Of a stretch of 64,000 bases of DNA, positions 19,104 to 29,653 are shown piece after piece. Location: assembly GCA_947499095.1 (NCBI GenBank), contig CANMMR010000004.1, forward strand, positions 124,001 through 188,000, written 5' to 3'. This DNA is from an uncultured Erythrobacter sp. GTDB lineage: Bacteria; Pseudomonadota; Alphaproteobacteria; Sphingomonadales; Sphingomonadaceae. Both the position numbers and the translations under genes were made by a program. The notes beneath the pieces are model-generated. The model was given only the letters and a program-made list of their open reading frames with translations, did not search any database and was not told the origin of the DNA. Positions within the stretch are counted from its first letter, which is position 1. Each line of letters opens with the position of its first letter.

Positions 19104-22100
19104 ATGGAAATTACGAAGCTCCGGCTCAGCGGCTTCAAGAGCTTCGTCGAACCCGCCACCCTGCATATCGAATCCGGCCTGACCGGTGTCGTCGGCCCGA
19201 ACGGCTGCGGCAAGTCCAACCTGCTCGAAGCGATCCGCTGGGTGATGGGCGAAAACTCGCCCAAGTCCATGCGCTCGGGCGGAATGGAAGACGTAATCTT
19301 CGCCGGCACGCAGAGCCGCCCGCCGCGCGACTTCGCCGAGGTGGTCCTGCAGGGCGCTGACGACGATGGCGACGAGATGGAAGTCGTTCGCCGGATCGAG
19401 CGCGGAGCAGGATCCGCCTATCGCCTCAACGGTGGCGATGTGCGGGCCAAGGACATAGCGCTGATCTTCGCCGATGCCGCGACCGGGGCGCATAGCCCGG
19501 CCCTCGTCAGCCAGGGCAAGATCGCGCAGGTCATCGCCGCCAAGCCGACCGAACGCCGTCAGATGCTGGAGGAGGCCGCGGGGATCGCGGGGCTTCACGT
19601 TCGCCGCCGCGATGCCGAGAGCAAGCTGCGCCAGACCGAGACCAATCTCGAGCGGCTCGAGGACATCATGGCCAGCCTCGACAGCCAGATCGCCTCGCTG
19701 CGGCGACAGGCGAAGCAGGCGGAGCGATACAAGAAGCTTTCCGACCAGATAAAGACTGCCGAAGCGCGGCTAATCTTCGCTCGCTGGCGCGATGCGGCGG
19801 CCGCCGCGGACGAAGCCAAAAAGGCGGCACGCGACGCCGATGCGCGGGTCGCTACAACACAGGCTGCCGCGGACGAAGCGCAGAAATCCCAGCGCGCGGC
19901 GGCGGAGGCTCTGGCCGAGGCGCGCGAGGAGCAGGCCGACCGGCGCGACGATGCCAGCGCCCATGGTCACCGCATGGCGGCACTGACCACACAGCTGGAA
20001 GCGGCGGAGCAGCGTCTCGCCGACCTCGACCGGCAGACCGCGCGGCTCGAGGCAGATCGCGGCGAGGCGGACCGGCTGACCAAGGATGCCGCCGAAGCGC
20101 TCTCGCGTCTGGAGCGAGATCTGGCCGCAGTCGAGAAGACGCTGTCCGAGGATGAGGGGAAGCGCCCCGCCCTCGAACGCGCTGCAGAGCAGGCCGAGCG
20201 CGACAGCCGCGCCGCCGAACTCGCGCTCGCCAAGGCGACGGCGGATAATGCCGGTGTGGAAGCCGAATGGCGGGTGGCCGAGGCCGCGATCGCACAAGCG
20301 CGCACGCGGCTGGACCGGGTCGAAGCGGAATCGCGGCGCATGGCGCAGCAGCGCGAGGCTTTGGCGGGCGAGAACCCGGACGCCGATGTCGATGCGGCGA
20401 AGGCGGCGCTGGCGCAGGCCGAGGCTGAACTGGCTCAGCAGCGCGCGGCGCTGGAAACGATGCAGGCGCGTAAGAGCGAGCTGCAGGCCGAGCGTGACGA
20501 GGCCTCATCCGCCCTCGCCGAAGCCAAGGCCGAACTCTCCGGCGTCCAGCGCGAGTACGATGCCCTGCAACGCGACCGCGACGCACGCCAACGCGCTGCC
20601 GAAAAGCGCAGCGGCCGCCAGCAGGCGATCGACGGCGTCCGGGCGGCAAAGGGCTATGAACGCGCGGTCGCGGCGGCTCTCGGGCGAGACGGCAAGGCGC
20701 TGCTCGGCTCACCCGATGGAGATGCTGACGGGCGTTACTGGACCGGCGCCGATGCCCCTGCAGCGGTGAAAGACAGTCTGTCCGACCACGTCGAGCGATG
20801 CCCCGATGAATTGCGCGCGCGGCTGGCGTTGGTCCATGTGGCGGAGGCCGACGACGGACGGACGCTCGCCCCCGGCCATGCGCTGGTGACGCTGGGGGGC
20901 AGCTTGCGGCGGTGGGACGGGCTGGTGGTGCGCGGCGAAGGCTCTGCCGAGGCGGCGCGGCTGGAGGCCGAGAACCGCTTCTCCGAACTGGAGGCGCGCT
21001 TGCCCGAACTGCGCGAAGCCGCGAAAACGGCGCAATCCTCGCTCGACGCGGCGAGCGATGAATTGAGCCAGTTGCAACGCGATCTGGTGGCCGCCGAACG
21101 GGAGCTAGCCGCCAGCGCCGATGCCGAGCGGCAGGCGCTCCGGGCTCTCGACCAGGCCGAGGCGGCGCGCGAGCGGTTGGCGGCGCGACTGGAAGAACTC
21201 GAACGCAACGAAGCCGAGCATGGCGAGTTGATTGCATCGGCCAAGGCGGACCTATCCGCCGCCGAAGCCAAGCGCGACGCCCTGCCCGACCCTCAGGCGG
21301 GGCGCGCCTCGCTCGAGGCTTCGCGAGCGCAGAACGAAGCCGCCCGCTCGACCCTGCAGGCGCGTGCTGCCGAACTCGCCGCGCACGACCAGTCGCTCGC
21401 CGTGGCGCGAGAGCGTGCGATGGCGCAGCGCAGCGACATGGCGAACTGGCAGGCGCGCAGCGGCGATGCGGCCCGCCGCCTTTCCGACATGGAGATCCGC
21501 GCCGAAGAAATCGCCCAGGAACGCGCCGTCATTGCCGCGAAGCCCGAGGGCCTCATGCGCGAGATCGAACAAGGCGATCAGGTCCGCGAGCGCCTCGGCG
21601 CAGAACTGGCCGAAGCGGAAAAGGCCGTCGCCGTTGCAAATGAGGTCGCGCAGGAAGCGGACCGGGCCTTCGCGCAGGCCAACGAAGCGCTCGCCGAAGC
21701 GCGCGAGAACCGCGCCGGTCTTGCCGCACGGGCGGAGAATCAGGATGGCCGCCGCATCGAAATGGCGCGAATCTCGGGCGAGCGCTTCCAATGCCCGCCC
21801 CCGCTGCTGCCCGAACGCTTTGCCTTCGACGACACCGCCATCGCCAGTGCCGAGGCCGAGAGCGAGGAGATGGACCGCCTCACCGCTAGCCGCGAGCGGA
21901 TCGGCCCGGTCAACCTCGTCGCCGCCGAAGAGCTCGAGCGGATCGAAAGCGAGCATGGCGCCAATTCCGCGGAGCAGGAAGAATTGCGCGAAGCCGTCAG
22001 CCGGCTGCGCGGGTCTATCGGCAGCCTCAACCGCGAGGGCCGCGAGCGACTGCGAGCGGCGTTCGAGCAGGTCAACGACCACTTCCAGCGCCTCTTCACC

Positions 22101-22526
22101 CGCTTGTTCGAAGGCGGCGAAGCGCATCTGGCGCTGATCGACAGCGACGATCCGCTGGAGGCCGGGTTGGAGATTTTCGCCCAGCCGCCGGGCAAGCGCC
22201 TGCAATCGCTGACCCTGCTATCGGGCGGCGAACAGGCGCTGACGGCGACGGCGCTGATCTTCGCGCTGTTCCTTACCAATCCCGCGCCGATCTGCGTGCT
22301 GGATGAAGTCGATGCGCCGCTCGACGATGCGAATATCGACCGCTTCTGCGACCTGCTTGACGCGATGACCCGCGAGACCGACACGCGCTATCTGATCGTC
22401 ACGCACAACGCCGTGACCATGAGCCGCATGCACCGCCTCTTCGGCGTGACCATGATCGAAAAGGGCGTCAGCCGCCTCGTCAGCGTCGACCTGGGCGCGG
22501 CGGAGGAATTGCTGGCGGCGGAGTGA
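19104..22526 (+). CDS. smc: chromosome segregation protein SMC
   Basis: GVVGPNGCGKSNLLEAIRWVMGE Walker A; coiled coils; TLLSGGEQALTATALIFA; CVLDEVDAPLDDANIDRF. Confidence 0.95.
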   Translation: MEITKLRLSGFKSFVEPATLHIESGLTGVVGPNGCGKSNLLEAIRWVMGENSPKSMRSGGMEDVIFAGTQSRPPRDFAEVVLQGADDDGDEMEVVRRIERGAGSAYRLNGGDVRAKDIALIFADAATGAHSPALVSQGKIAQVIAAKPTERRQMLEEAAGIAGLHVRRRDAESKLRQTETNLERLEDIMASLDSQIASLRRQAKQAERYKKLSDQIKTAEARLIFARWRDAAAAADEAKKAARDADARVATTQAAADEAQKSQRAAAEALAEAREEQADRRDDASAHGHRMAALTTQLEAAEQRLADLDRQTARLEADRGEADRLTKDAAEALSRLERDLAAVEKTLSEDEGKRPALERAAEQAERDSRAAELALAKATADNAGVEAEWRVAEAAIAQARTRLDRVEAESRRMAQQREALAGENPDADVDAAKAALAQAEAELAQQRAALETMQARKSELQAERDEASSALAEAKAELSGVQREYDALQRDRDARQRAAEKRSGRQQAIDGVRAAKGYERAVAAALGRDGKALLGSPDGDADGRYWTGADAPAAVKDSLSDHVERCPDELRARLALVHVAEADDGRTLAPGHALVTLGGSLRRWDGLVVRGEGSAEAARLEAENRFSELEARLPELREAAKTAQSSLDAASDELSQLQRDLVAAERELAASADAERQALRALDQAEAARERLAARLEELERNEAEHGELIASAKADLSAAEAKRDALPDPQAGRASLEASRAQNEAARSTLQARAAELAAHDQSLAVARERAMAQRSDMANWQARSGDAARRLSDMEIRAEEIAQERAVIAAKPEGLMREIEQGDQVRERLGAELAEAEKAVAVANEVAQEADRAFAQANEALAEARENRAGLAARAENQDGRRIEMARISGERFQCPPPLLPERFAFDDTAIASAEAESEEMDRLTASRERIGPVNLVAAEELERIESEHGANSAEQEELREAVSRLRGSIGSLNREGRERLRAAFEQVNDHFQRLFTRLFEGGEAHLALIDSDDPLEAGLEIFAQPPGKRLQSLTLLSGGEQALTATALIFALFLTNPAPICVLDEVDAPLDDANIDRFCDLLDAMTRETDTRYLIVTHNAVTMSRMHRLFGVTMIEKGVSRLVSVDLGAAEELLAAE

Positions 22527-22548
22527 AGCCGCCGAGGGGGAGATACCG

Positions 22549-23901
22549 ATGATCTTGCGTTTCGCCGCCGCGGCTGTCGCGCTGCTTGCCATGCCCGCCC
22601 TCGCCTCGCCTCCGATCATCCCGATGAGCGAGACCGAGCAGGCCGATCCGGAGCTACCGCCGATCCTGCCGTTGCGCGAGCGGGCCGAGGTAATCGATCG
22701 CATCCTTGCCGAGCGGCTCGCGACCATCGTGCCAGCGATCATGCGCGAGCAAGGCATCGACATGTGGGCGCTGATGGCGCGCGAATATTTCGAGGAGCCC
22801 GTGGTAGCCAGCATGCTCGACGCGACAAGCATGAGCGCGCGGCGGCGCACGATCCTGGTCTTCCACGATCCGGGCGACGGCCAACCGGTCGAGCGGCTGA
22901 CGGTCAGCCGCTACGGCCTCGCCGACCTGTTCGAGGCGAGCTGGGACCCGGCGCAGCAGCCCGACCAGTGGCAAGCGGTGGCCGACCTCATCGCCGAGCG
23001 CGATCCGGCAAGGATCGCCATCAACTTCTCCGACCTCACCGCCTTTGGCGACGGCATGACGCTGAGCCAGTATCGCCTGATGCACGCCGACCTGCCCGAG
23101 CCTTATCGCCAACGGATCGTTTCGGGCGAGACGCTGGCCCTGCGTTGGCTCGAAAGCCGCGTGCCGAGCGAGCTGGAAATTTATCCCGGCATCGTTCGCA
23201 TCGCCCACGCGCTGATTGCCCAGGCCTTTTCGCGCGAGGTCATCACGCCCGGCGAAACCACGGCGGCAGACGTGCAGTGGTGGTATCGCGAGACGCTTGC
23301 TTCGCTGGGTTTGACGCCGTGGTTCCACCCGTCGGTCGGAATCCAACGGCAAGGTGCGGAGGGGATGCTGTCCGGCGACACCGTGATCCAGCCGGGCGAC
23401 CTCTTGTGGACCGATTTCGGCATCACCTATCTGCGGCTCAACACCGATACGCAACACCTCGCCTATGTCCTGAAGCCCGGCGAGACCGTGGCACCCGCGG
23501 GCCTGCGCGCCGGGTTCGCTGCGACCAATCGCGTGCAGGACCACCTCATCGCGGCCTTCGAGACCGGCCTCACCGGCAACGAGATCCTCGCGCGCGCCCG
23601 CGCGGCAGCCATCGCAGACGGGCTGGACCCGTCGATCTACTCGCACCCCATCGGCCTGCACGGCCATGGCGCAGGCACGGCGATAGGCTTCTGGGACAAC
23701 CAGAATGGCGACCCGCGCAGCGAATACCGCCTGCGCGCCGACACCGCCTGGTCGATCGAGCTGACGAGTTACAGCGCAGTGCCCGAATGGGACGGCCAAA
23801 AGGTCGATCTTCGCAGCGAGGAGGACGCGTGGTTCGACGGGGAAACGGTGCGCTTCCTCAACGGGCGGCAGACGGAGCTGACGTTGATACAGTCGGAGTA
23901 G
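22549..23901 (+). CDS. M24 family metallopeptidase (Xaa-Pro aminopeptidase-like)
   Basis: DLLWTDFGITYLRL; SHPIGLHGHGAGTAIGFWDNQ. Confidence 0.83.
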   Translation: MILRFAAAAVALLAMPALASPPIIPMSETEQADPELPPILPLRERAEVIDRILAERLATIVPAIMREQGIDMWALMAREYFEEPVVASMLDATSMSARRRTILVFHDPGDGQPVERLTVSRYGLADLFEASWDPAQQPDQWQAVADLIAERDPARIAINFSDLTAFGDGMTLSQYRLMHADLPEPYRQRIVSGETLALRWLESRVPSELEIYPGIVRIAHALIAQAFSREVITPGETTAADVQWWYRETLASLGLTPWFHPSVGIQRQGAEGMLSGDTVIQPGDLLWTDFGITYLRLNTDTQHLAYVLKPGETVAPAGLRAGFAATNRVQDHLIAAFETGLTGNEILARARAAAIADGLDPSIYSHPIGLHGHGAGTAIGFWDNQNGDPRSEYRLRADTAWSIELTSYSAVPEWDGQKVDLRSEEDAWFDGETVRFLNGRQTELTLIQSE

Positions 23902-23986
23902 CGGCTGCGCTGCCCTTGTCGAGCAGAATGCAGCTTTTGTGTAAAAGGACGCGATTGCAGCGTCGTTTTCCTGCCAAAGAAACATC

Positions 23987-25486
23987 GTGAAGACGAAGCG
24001 ACCTATCGGAAGGAAGCTGAAAGTCAGCTTTGCCCTGCTAGGGTTGCTAGCCTCTGCGATCGCAATCCTGGTGCTCTGGCCGTCGAGCCTGCCTCCCGAG
24101 CCGGACGCAGAAACGAGCCGTCTGATCCGTAATGTCCGGATCATCGACACGCAGAACGGCACCGCGAGCGCGCCGCAATCCATTCTCGTTCGTGATGGGA
24201 TGATCGAAGCGATCGGGGTCGATCTCGATAACGGCGGGCTGCCGGTTTACGACGCTGGCGGAGCATTCGCCCTGCCCGGTTTCTGGGACATGCACGTCCA
24301 CACGTTCCAATTGTCGCCGCAGCTTCATCTGCCGCTGTGGGTGGCGAATGGGGTTTTGAATACGCGCGACATGATGGACTGCCCCGAAGAGAGCGATTCG
24401 CTGGTCGCTTGCCATGATGACAAGCAGGCTTGGAACGACGCAGTCTCGACGGGTCGGCTCGCCGCGCCGCGCATTGTCCAGGTCGCAAGTTTCTATCTCG
24501 AGCGACCGGACATGACGGCAGGGGAGGCACGCCGGCTCGTGCAACGTTACGATGCACGCGGCCTCGATGCGATCAAGATATATAACGGGCTGCGTCCGGA
24601 TGCTTTCGCTGCAGCTGCTGATGAAGCTCAGGCTCGCAAGCTCAAGCTTGTCGGCCACCTGCCGAAAGCGGTGTCGCTTGAAGAGGCGATTGCTGCGGGG
24701 CAGACCAGTTTCGAACATGCGCACATCTTCGCCCGGCATTGCTTCGCCGGGGCCGAGGACTGGCGCGAAGGGCGGCTGGACGATCTACCCGCCGTTGCGC
24801 TCGCCGAAAGGATCGTCACCACACACGATGACGACCGCTGTGCCGACGCGATGCAACAGATGGCCGAGGCGCAGGCATGGTTCGTACCCACCCATGTAAC
24901 GCGCGAGGAGGATGCCCGCGCGGCCGATCCCGATTTTCTCGAAGATCCCGTGCTCGACTATCTCGATCCGCTTTCGCGCTGGGCGTGGAACGACGATCGC
25001 TCTGCGACGCGGGATACGTTCCAGGGGAGGCGAGGACGCAATGCTCTAAGTTCCTATTTCGACATGGGTCTCGACTTGACCGGCAAGGCCCACGATCGCG
25101 GCGTTCCCGTACTGGTCGGCACAGACAGCCCGCTTGGCGGATTCCGCTATCACGACGAAATGGCGCACCTCGTCCGCGCGGGGCTTTCGCCTGCCGAAGT
25201 GCTCAAAGCGGCGACCATCGATGCGGCGCGCTACGCAGGCGAGCAGGACACCGCCGGGACGATCGAGCCGGGGAAGCGGGCCGATTTCATCCTGCTGACT
25301 GCCAATCCGCTCGATTCGATTGCCAATACGAAGCGGATCGATGCCGTCGTCCAGTCCGGTAGATTGTATGATCGAGCCAGGCTCGACGCGCTGCTGGCGT
25401 TCACGCGCGGCCAGGCAGGGGCGCCACACAACTGGGCCAAGCTGATCTGGGGTTTCTTATGGAGTTCGGTCAGTTCCGAACTTTGA
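23987..25486 (+). CDS. amidohydrolase family protein (GTG start)
   Basis: ALPGFWDMHVHTF; GTDSPLGGFRYHDEMAHLVRAGLSPAEVLKAATIDAAR; PGKRADFILL. Confidence 0.85.
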   Translation: MKTKRPIGRKLKVSFALLGLLASAIAILVLWPSSLPPEPDAETSRLIRNVRIIDTQNGTASAPQSILVRDGMIEAIGVDLDNGGLPVYDAGGAFALPGFWDMHVHTFQLSPQLHLPLWVANGVLNTRDMMDCPEESDSLVACHDDKQAWNDAVSTGRLAAPRIVQVASFYLERPDMTAGEARRLVQRYDARGLDAIKIYNGLRPDAFAAAADEAQARKLKLVGHLPKAVSLEEAIAAGQTSFEHAHIFARHCFAGAEDWREGRLDDLPAVALAERIVTTHDDDRCADAMQQMAEAQAWFVPTHVTREEDARAADPDFLEDPVLDYLDPLSRWAWNDDRSATRDTFQGRRGRNALSSYFDMGLDLTGKAHDRGVPVLVGTDSPLGGFRYHDEMAHLVRAGLSPAEVLKAATIDAARYAGEQDTAGTIEPGKRADFILLTANPLDSIANTKRIDAVVQSGRLYDRARLDALLAFTRGQAGAPHNWAKLIWGFLWSSVSSEL

Positions 25487-25495
25487 GAAGCAACG

Positions 25496-25873
25496 CTACG
25501 TCGCTGCCTGCGACAGCGCCGTGCGCAAATCGTCGCGGATGGCCTTCAGGCGCGGGAGGATGTCTGCAGCGCCCCTATCAACTGCCGGTAAGACTCCCTG
25601 CGCCGCCGCCTGCTGATCCGGCACACCCTTCAGTGCCGCCTTCGCTCCCTTCAGCGTGTAACCTTCGCGGTTAACCAGCCGGTCGATCCGCTCGACCAGT
25701 TCGACATCCTCGGGGCGATAGTAGCGCCGCCCGCCGCTGCGAGTCAGCGGTTTGAGCATGGGAAACTGCTGTTCCCAGTAACGCAGGACATGCGCCTTGA
25801 TGCCGGTCGCCTTGGCGACTTCGCCGATGGTGCGCAGCGCGCCCGCTTCCTTGCCGTCGTCGAACTGCGCCAT
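25496..25873 (-). CDS. MerR family transcriptional regulator
   Basis: TIGEVAKATGIKAHVLRYWEQQFPML; RYYRPEDVELVERI. Confidence 0.9.
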   Translation of the reverse strand: MAQFDDGKEAGALRTIGEVAKATGIKAHVLRYWEQQFPMLKPLTRSGGRRYYRPEDVELVERIDRLVNREGYTLKGAKAALKGVPDQQAAAQGVLPAVDRGAADILPRLKAIRDDLRTALSQAAT

Positions 25874-25881
25874 GCGTGATC

Positions 25882-26190
25882 CTATCCGTTTGCGATCCGC
25901 TCTTTGAGCAGCTGGCTGGCGCGAAAGGTCATCACCCGGCGCGGCGTGATCGGCACCTCCACCCCGGTCTTGGGATTGCGGCCGATCCGTTCCTTCTTGT
26001 CACGCAGGACGAAGCTGCCGAATCCGGAAATTTTCACATTTTCGCCATCGGCGAGTGCGCCGCACATTTTTTCGAGAATCGCCTCGACCATATCGAGCGA
26101 GTCCGCGCGGCTGAGCCCCATCTTGCGATTGATCGTTTCGGCCAGATCGGCCCGTGTAAGTGTGCCCACGGAGCGCATCATATCCATCAT
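25882..26190 (-). CDS. ihfA: integration host factor subunit alpha
   Basis: [41 protein letters not shown]. Confidence 0.93.
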   Translation of the reverse strand: MMDMMRSVGTLTRADLAETINRKMGLSRADSLDMVEAILEKMCGALADGENVKISGFGSFVLRDKKERIGRNPKTGVEVPITPRRVMTFRASQLLKERIANG

Positions 26191-26304
26191 TCCTTCCCCT
26201 CAGATGCGACCCTGAGCGGCGGTGCGGCCCCTTGTTATGTCCGGCATGGAGCATAAACAATTGGCAGGAAAACTCAAACACTTCGGTGAGAAATCCCGAG
26301 TATT

Positions 26305-27270
26305 CTACATCCGGGCGAGCGAAGCACCCCAGGTAAAACCGCCGCCCATCGCCTCGAACATGACGAGATCGCCCGCCTTGATGCGCCCGTCGCGCACCGC
26401 CGTATCGAGAGCGAGCGGCACCGACGCGGCGGAGGTATTCGCATGACGGTCGACGGTCACCACGACCTTCTCCGTCGGCAGGTCGAGCTTGCGCGCCGTG
26501 GCATCGAGGATGCGGGCATTGGCCTGGTGCGGCACGACCCAGTCTATATCCTCCGCGCCGAGATCGGTATCCGCGAGCACTTCCGTGAGCACATCGGCGA
26601 GATTCACGACCGCGTGGCGAAACACCTCGCGCCCTTTCATGCGCAAATGGCCGACCGTGCCGGTGGTCGAGGGCCCGCCATCGACATAGAGCATGTCCTT
26701 GTGCGCGCCTTCGGCATGCAGCCGCGAGGCCAGGATACCGGGGCCGTCCTCCGCCACATCCTGCGCTTCCAGCACAACCGCACCCGCACCGTCGCCGAAC
26801 AGCACGCATGTGGTACGATCCTCCCAGTCGAGGATGCGGCTGAAGGTCTCCGCGCCGATCACCAGCGCCTTTTGCGCCATGCCGGTGCGCAGCATCGAGT
26901 CCGCTGTCGCGAGCGCGTAAAGGAAGCCGGAGCATACCGCCTGCACGTCGAAAGCAACGCCGCCACCGCAGCCGAGCGCTGCCTGAACCTGCGTGGCGGT
27001 GGCAGGAAAGGTGTGATCGGGCGTGGCGGTCGCGAGGACGATCAGGCCGATCTCGCTCGCATCTATCCCAGCGGCCTCAAGCGCGGCCCGCGCCGCCTTG
27101 GTCGCGAGGGTAGATGTGAATTCGGTCTCGTCGGCAATATAGCGTTGGCGGATGCCGGTGCGCTCCACGATCCAGTCGTCGGAGGTATCGACGCGCTCGG
27201 CAAGCTCGGCATTGGTCACGCACTTCGCGGGCAGCGCCGATCCCGTGCCGGTGATGACCGACCGGATCAC
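26305..27270 (-). CDS. fabH: 3-oxoacyl-ACP synthase III
   Basis: [35 protein letters not shown] catalytic Cys; [22 protein letters not shown]. Confidence 0.95.
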   Translation of the reverse strand: MIRSVITGTGSALPAKCVTNAELAERVDTSDDWIVERTGIRQRYIADETEFTSTLATKAARAALEAAGIDASEIGLIVLATATPDHTFPATATQVQAALGCGGGVAFDVQAVCSGFLYALATADSMLRTGMAQKALVIGAETFSRILDWEDRTTCVLFGDGAGAVVLEAQDVAEDGPGILASRLHAEGAHKDMLYVDGGPSTTGTVGHLRMKGREVFRHAVVNLADVLTEVLADTDLGAEDIDWVVPHQANARILDATARKLDLPTEKVVVTVDRHANTSAASVPLALDTAVRDGRIKAGDLVMFEAMGGGFTWGASLARM

Positions 27271-28304
27271 TTGGCCACCAGCGTATCGGTTCCGACTTCG
27301 CCGAGGTCGTGCTTGATGCGGTTGAGGATGTCGTCCTCCAGCAACCGTGCGGCGACTTCCACCGCATTGGCGACGCCCTTGGCATCGGCACTACCGTGGC
27401 TCTTCACCACCACACCGTTGAGGCCCAGGAAGACCGCGCCGTTGTGGTTGTTCGGGTCGAGATGGTGCTTGAGCAGTTCGGTCGCGGGGCGCGAGACAAG
27501 GAAGCCGACCTTGGAACGGATCGAACTGGTGAAGGCGCGGCGCAGCAGGTCGGTGACGAAACGCGCCGTTCCCTCGATCGCTTTCAGCGCGATATTGCCG
27601 GAAAAGCCGTCGCACACCACGACATCGCATTCGCCGCGGTTGATCTTGTCCGCCTCGACATAGCCTTCGAATTGCATTTCGAGGCCGGTCGCGGCGCGCA
27701 AGGTTTCGGCGGCGTTCTGGATATCCTCGGTGCCCTTGGTCTCTTCCGTGCCGATGTTGAGCAGCCGGGTCCGCGGGCGCGAAATGCCGGTGACGATGCG
27801 CGAATAGGCCGCGCCCATGATGGCGAATTGCACGAGGTTGCGGGCATCGCATTCGCGATTGGCACCGAGGTCGAGCATGATGACGTCGTTGTCGCTCAGC
27901 GTCGGCAGCAGGGCCGCGAGCGCGGGCCGGTCGAGACCGGGCATGGTGCGCAGGGCCAGCTTGCTGATCGCCATAAGCGCGCCTGTGTTGCCGGCGGATA
28001 CGGCAGCGCCGGCTTCCCCGCGCTTCACCGCATCGACGGCGAGACCCATGCTCGTGGTCTTGGCACGGCGGAGCGCTTTCGAAGGCTTTTCGTCGCCCTC
28101 GATCACATCCTCGCAATGGAGAATTTCGGAGGCTTCCGCCATGCCGGGATGGGTTTCGAGCGCCGCCTTGATGCGCGGCTCGTCACCCACCAGCAAAAAC
28201 TTGAATCTATCGTGACGACGACGGGCCAGCGCCGCGCCTTCGATCATCACGCGCACGCCTTCATCGCCGCCCATCGCATCGACAGCGATACGCGGCAGGC
28301 TCAT
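27267..28304 (-). CDS. plsX: phosphate acyltransferase PlsX
   Basis: [39 protein letters not shown]. Confidence 0.95.
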   Translation of the reverse strand: MSLPRIAVDAMGGDEGVRVMIEGAALARRRHDRFKFLLVGDEPRIKAALETHPGMAEASEILHCEDVIEGDEKPSKALRRAKTTSMGLAVDAVKRGEAGAAVSAGNTGALMAISKLALRTMPGLDRPALAALLPTLSDNDVIMLDLGANRECDARNLVQFAIMGAAYSRIVTGISRPRTRLLNIGTEETKGTEDIQNAAETLRAATGLEMQFEGYVEADKINRGECDVVVCDGFSGNIALKAIEGTARFVTDLLRRAFTSSIRSKVGFLVSRPATELLKHHLDPNNHNGAVFLGLNGVVVKSHGSADAKGVANAVEVAARLLEDDILNRIKHDLGEVGTDTLVAK

Positions 28305-28331
28305 GAGCGTCTCCGGTTTATCAGCGTGGTC

Positions 28332-28511
28332 TTAGAGACCGACGGCGATGATTTCGCGACCGTTGTAGTGGCCGCAGTGCGGGCACAGGTTATGCGGACG
28401 CTTCAGTTCGCCGCAGTTCGAACACTCGTGATGAGCCTCGACCTTGAGCGAATCATGCGCACGGCGGTTGCCGCGGCGGTGGGGCGATACTTTCCTCTTG
28501 GGGACGGCCAT
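28332..28511 (-). CDS. rpmF: 50S ribosomal protein L32 (59 aa, absent from supplied ORF track)
   Basis: Own translation: [59 protein letters not shown]. Confidence 0.95.
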   Translation of the reverse strand: MAVPKRKVSPHRRGNRRAHDSLKVEAHHECSNCGELKRPHNLCPHCGHYNGREIIAVGL

Positions 28512-28756
28512 GGCGGCACCTTTTCCTCAAACAAATTCAATCAATTTCGGTGGCCGCCCTAGGGGAAGGTCCGGCATCGCACAAGTGTGCGTGAACCCGA
28601 AACATCCCGGCAAGTGCGGTGAAGGCGCGCGCTATAGCGAATTCCGCGGGCGATGCAAGCGGTGTGAGGCGTGGGTTTTGTCTGAGGCGGTCAGGACATC
28701 CTTCCCAACATCGCCGTTCCGTCTGACACGCCCTCCCGAAGTCTTTGTTGGGTGCG

Positions 28757-28776
28757 CCTTCGACATCCGTCGAAGG
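28757..28776. repeat. perfect 8-bp stem hairpin CCTTCGAC-ATCC-GTCGAAGG
   Basis: Direct reading. Confidence 0.85.
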
Positions 28777-28788
28777 CTTACGGCACCA

Positions 28789-28853
28789 GCCCACTCCCCC
28801 ACCCGGCCACCCATAGAATACCGTGCCGTGGGTGGCCGGGTGGGGGAGCGGGC
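28789..28853. repeat. long inverted repeat, 26-bp arms with 24/26 matching, 13-nt loop
   Basis: gcccactcccccacccggccacccat / gtgggtggccgggtgggggagcgggc. Confidence 0.9.
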
Positions 28854-28863
28854 CGGTTCCGAA

Positions 28864-28885
28864 GGAAAGCGCGGATGCGCTTTCC
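28864..28885. repeat. perfect 9-bp stem hairpin GGAAAGCGC-GGAT-GCGCTTTCC, immediately 3' of the MBL gene
   Basis: Direct reading; possible Rho-independent-like stem without a long U tract. Confidence 0.85.
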
Positions 28886-28892
28886 GCACGCA

Positions 28893-29570
28893 CTAAGACA
28901 ACGCGTAATCGCTCACAAAGGCGTTGGTCTTGCGCTCCTGCCCGAAGGTGCTGGTCGGGCCGTGGCCGGGAATGAAGGTGACGTCGTCGCCCAGCGGCCA
29001 GAGCTTCTGTGTAATCGCGTCGATCAGGTCCTGGTGATTCCCCATCGGGAAGTCCGTCCGACCGATGCTGCCCTGGAACAGGACATCGCCAACAATGGCG
29101 AACTTGCTCGGCCGGTGGAAGAAGACGACATGGCCGGGCGTGTGGCCGGGGCAGTGAATGACTTCCAACGTCAGGTCGCCGACGGTCACCGTATCGCCGT
29201 CGACCAGCCAGCGGTCGGGCTCGAACACCTCGGCATTCATGCCGTATTTCGCACCGTCCTCGTCGAGGCGTGCGATCCAGAAGCGATCCGCCTCATGCGG
29301 GCCTTCTATCGGCAGACCGAGCTCCTTCGCCAGCACGCCGGCCTCGCCGCAATGGTCCATATGGCCGTGGGTGATGAGGATCTTCTCGAGCTCCACTCCG
29401 GAATTGGCGACCGCCGCTTTCAGCTTGTCGAGATCGCCGCCCGGATCGATCAGCGCGCCCTTGTTGGTGGCGGTGCACCAGATGAGCGAGCAGTTCTGCT
29501 GCAACGGCGTCACCGGTACGATGCCGGCTTTCATCGGAGGCTTCGCGGGGGCTTGGGTACTTTGTTCCAT
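28893..29570 (-). CDS. MBL-fold metallohydrolase (glyoxalase II-like)
   Basis: ILITHGHMDHCGE (HxHxDH); HCPGHTPGHVVFF; IPGHGPTSTFGQER. Confidence 0.92.
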   Translation of the reverse strand: MEQSTQAPAKPPMKAGIVPVTPLQQNCSLIWCTATNKGALIDPGGDLDKLKAAVANSGVELEKILITHGHMDHCGEAGVLAKELGLPIEGPHEADRFWIARLDEDGAKYGMNAEVFEPDRWLVDGDTVTVGDLTLEVIHCPGHTPGHVVFFHRPSKFAIVGDVLFQGSIGRTDFPMGNHQDLIDAITQKLWPLGDDVTFIPGHGPTSTFGQERKTNAFVSDYALS

Positions 29571-29653
29571 GGTTCGAAAATGGTCGGATTGTTGATCGAA
29601 AACAAGGTTTGCCCGCGCAATCATGTTATGGTCCAAGGAAAAGGAGCCTAGGC

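Noticed and set aside
28444-28896. ORFs across the palindromic block (28444-28896 +, 28537-28893 -, 28632-28889 -)
   Set aside because: Their repetitive translations (GGRVGERAG, PTRPPIEY) simply reflect the inverted repeat; no protein-like features
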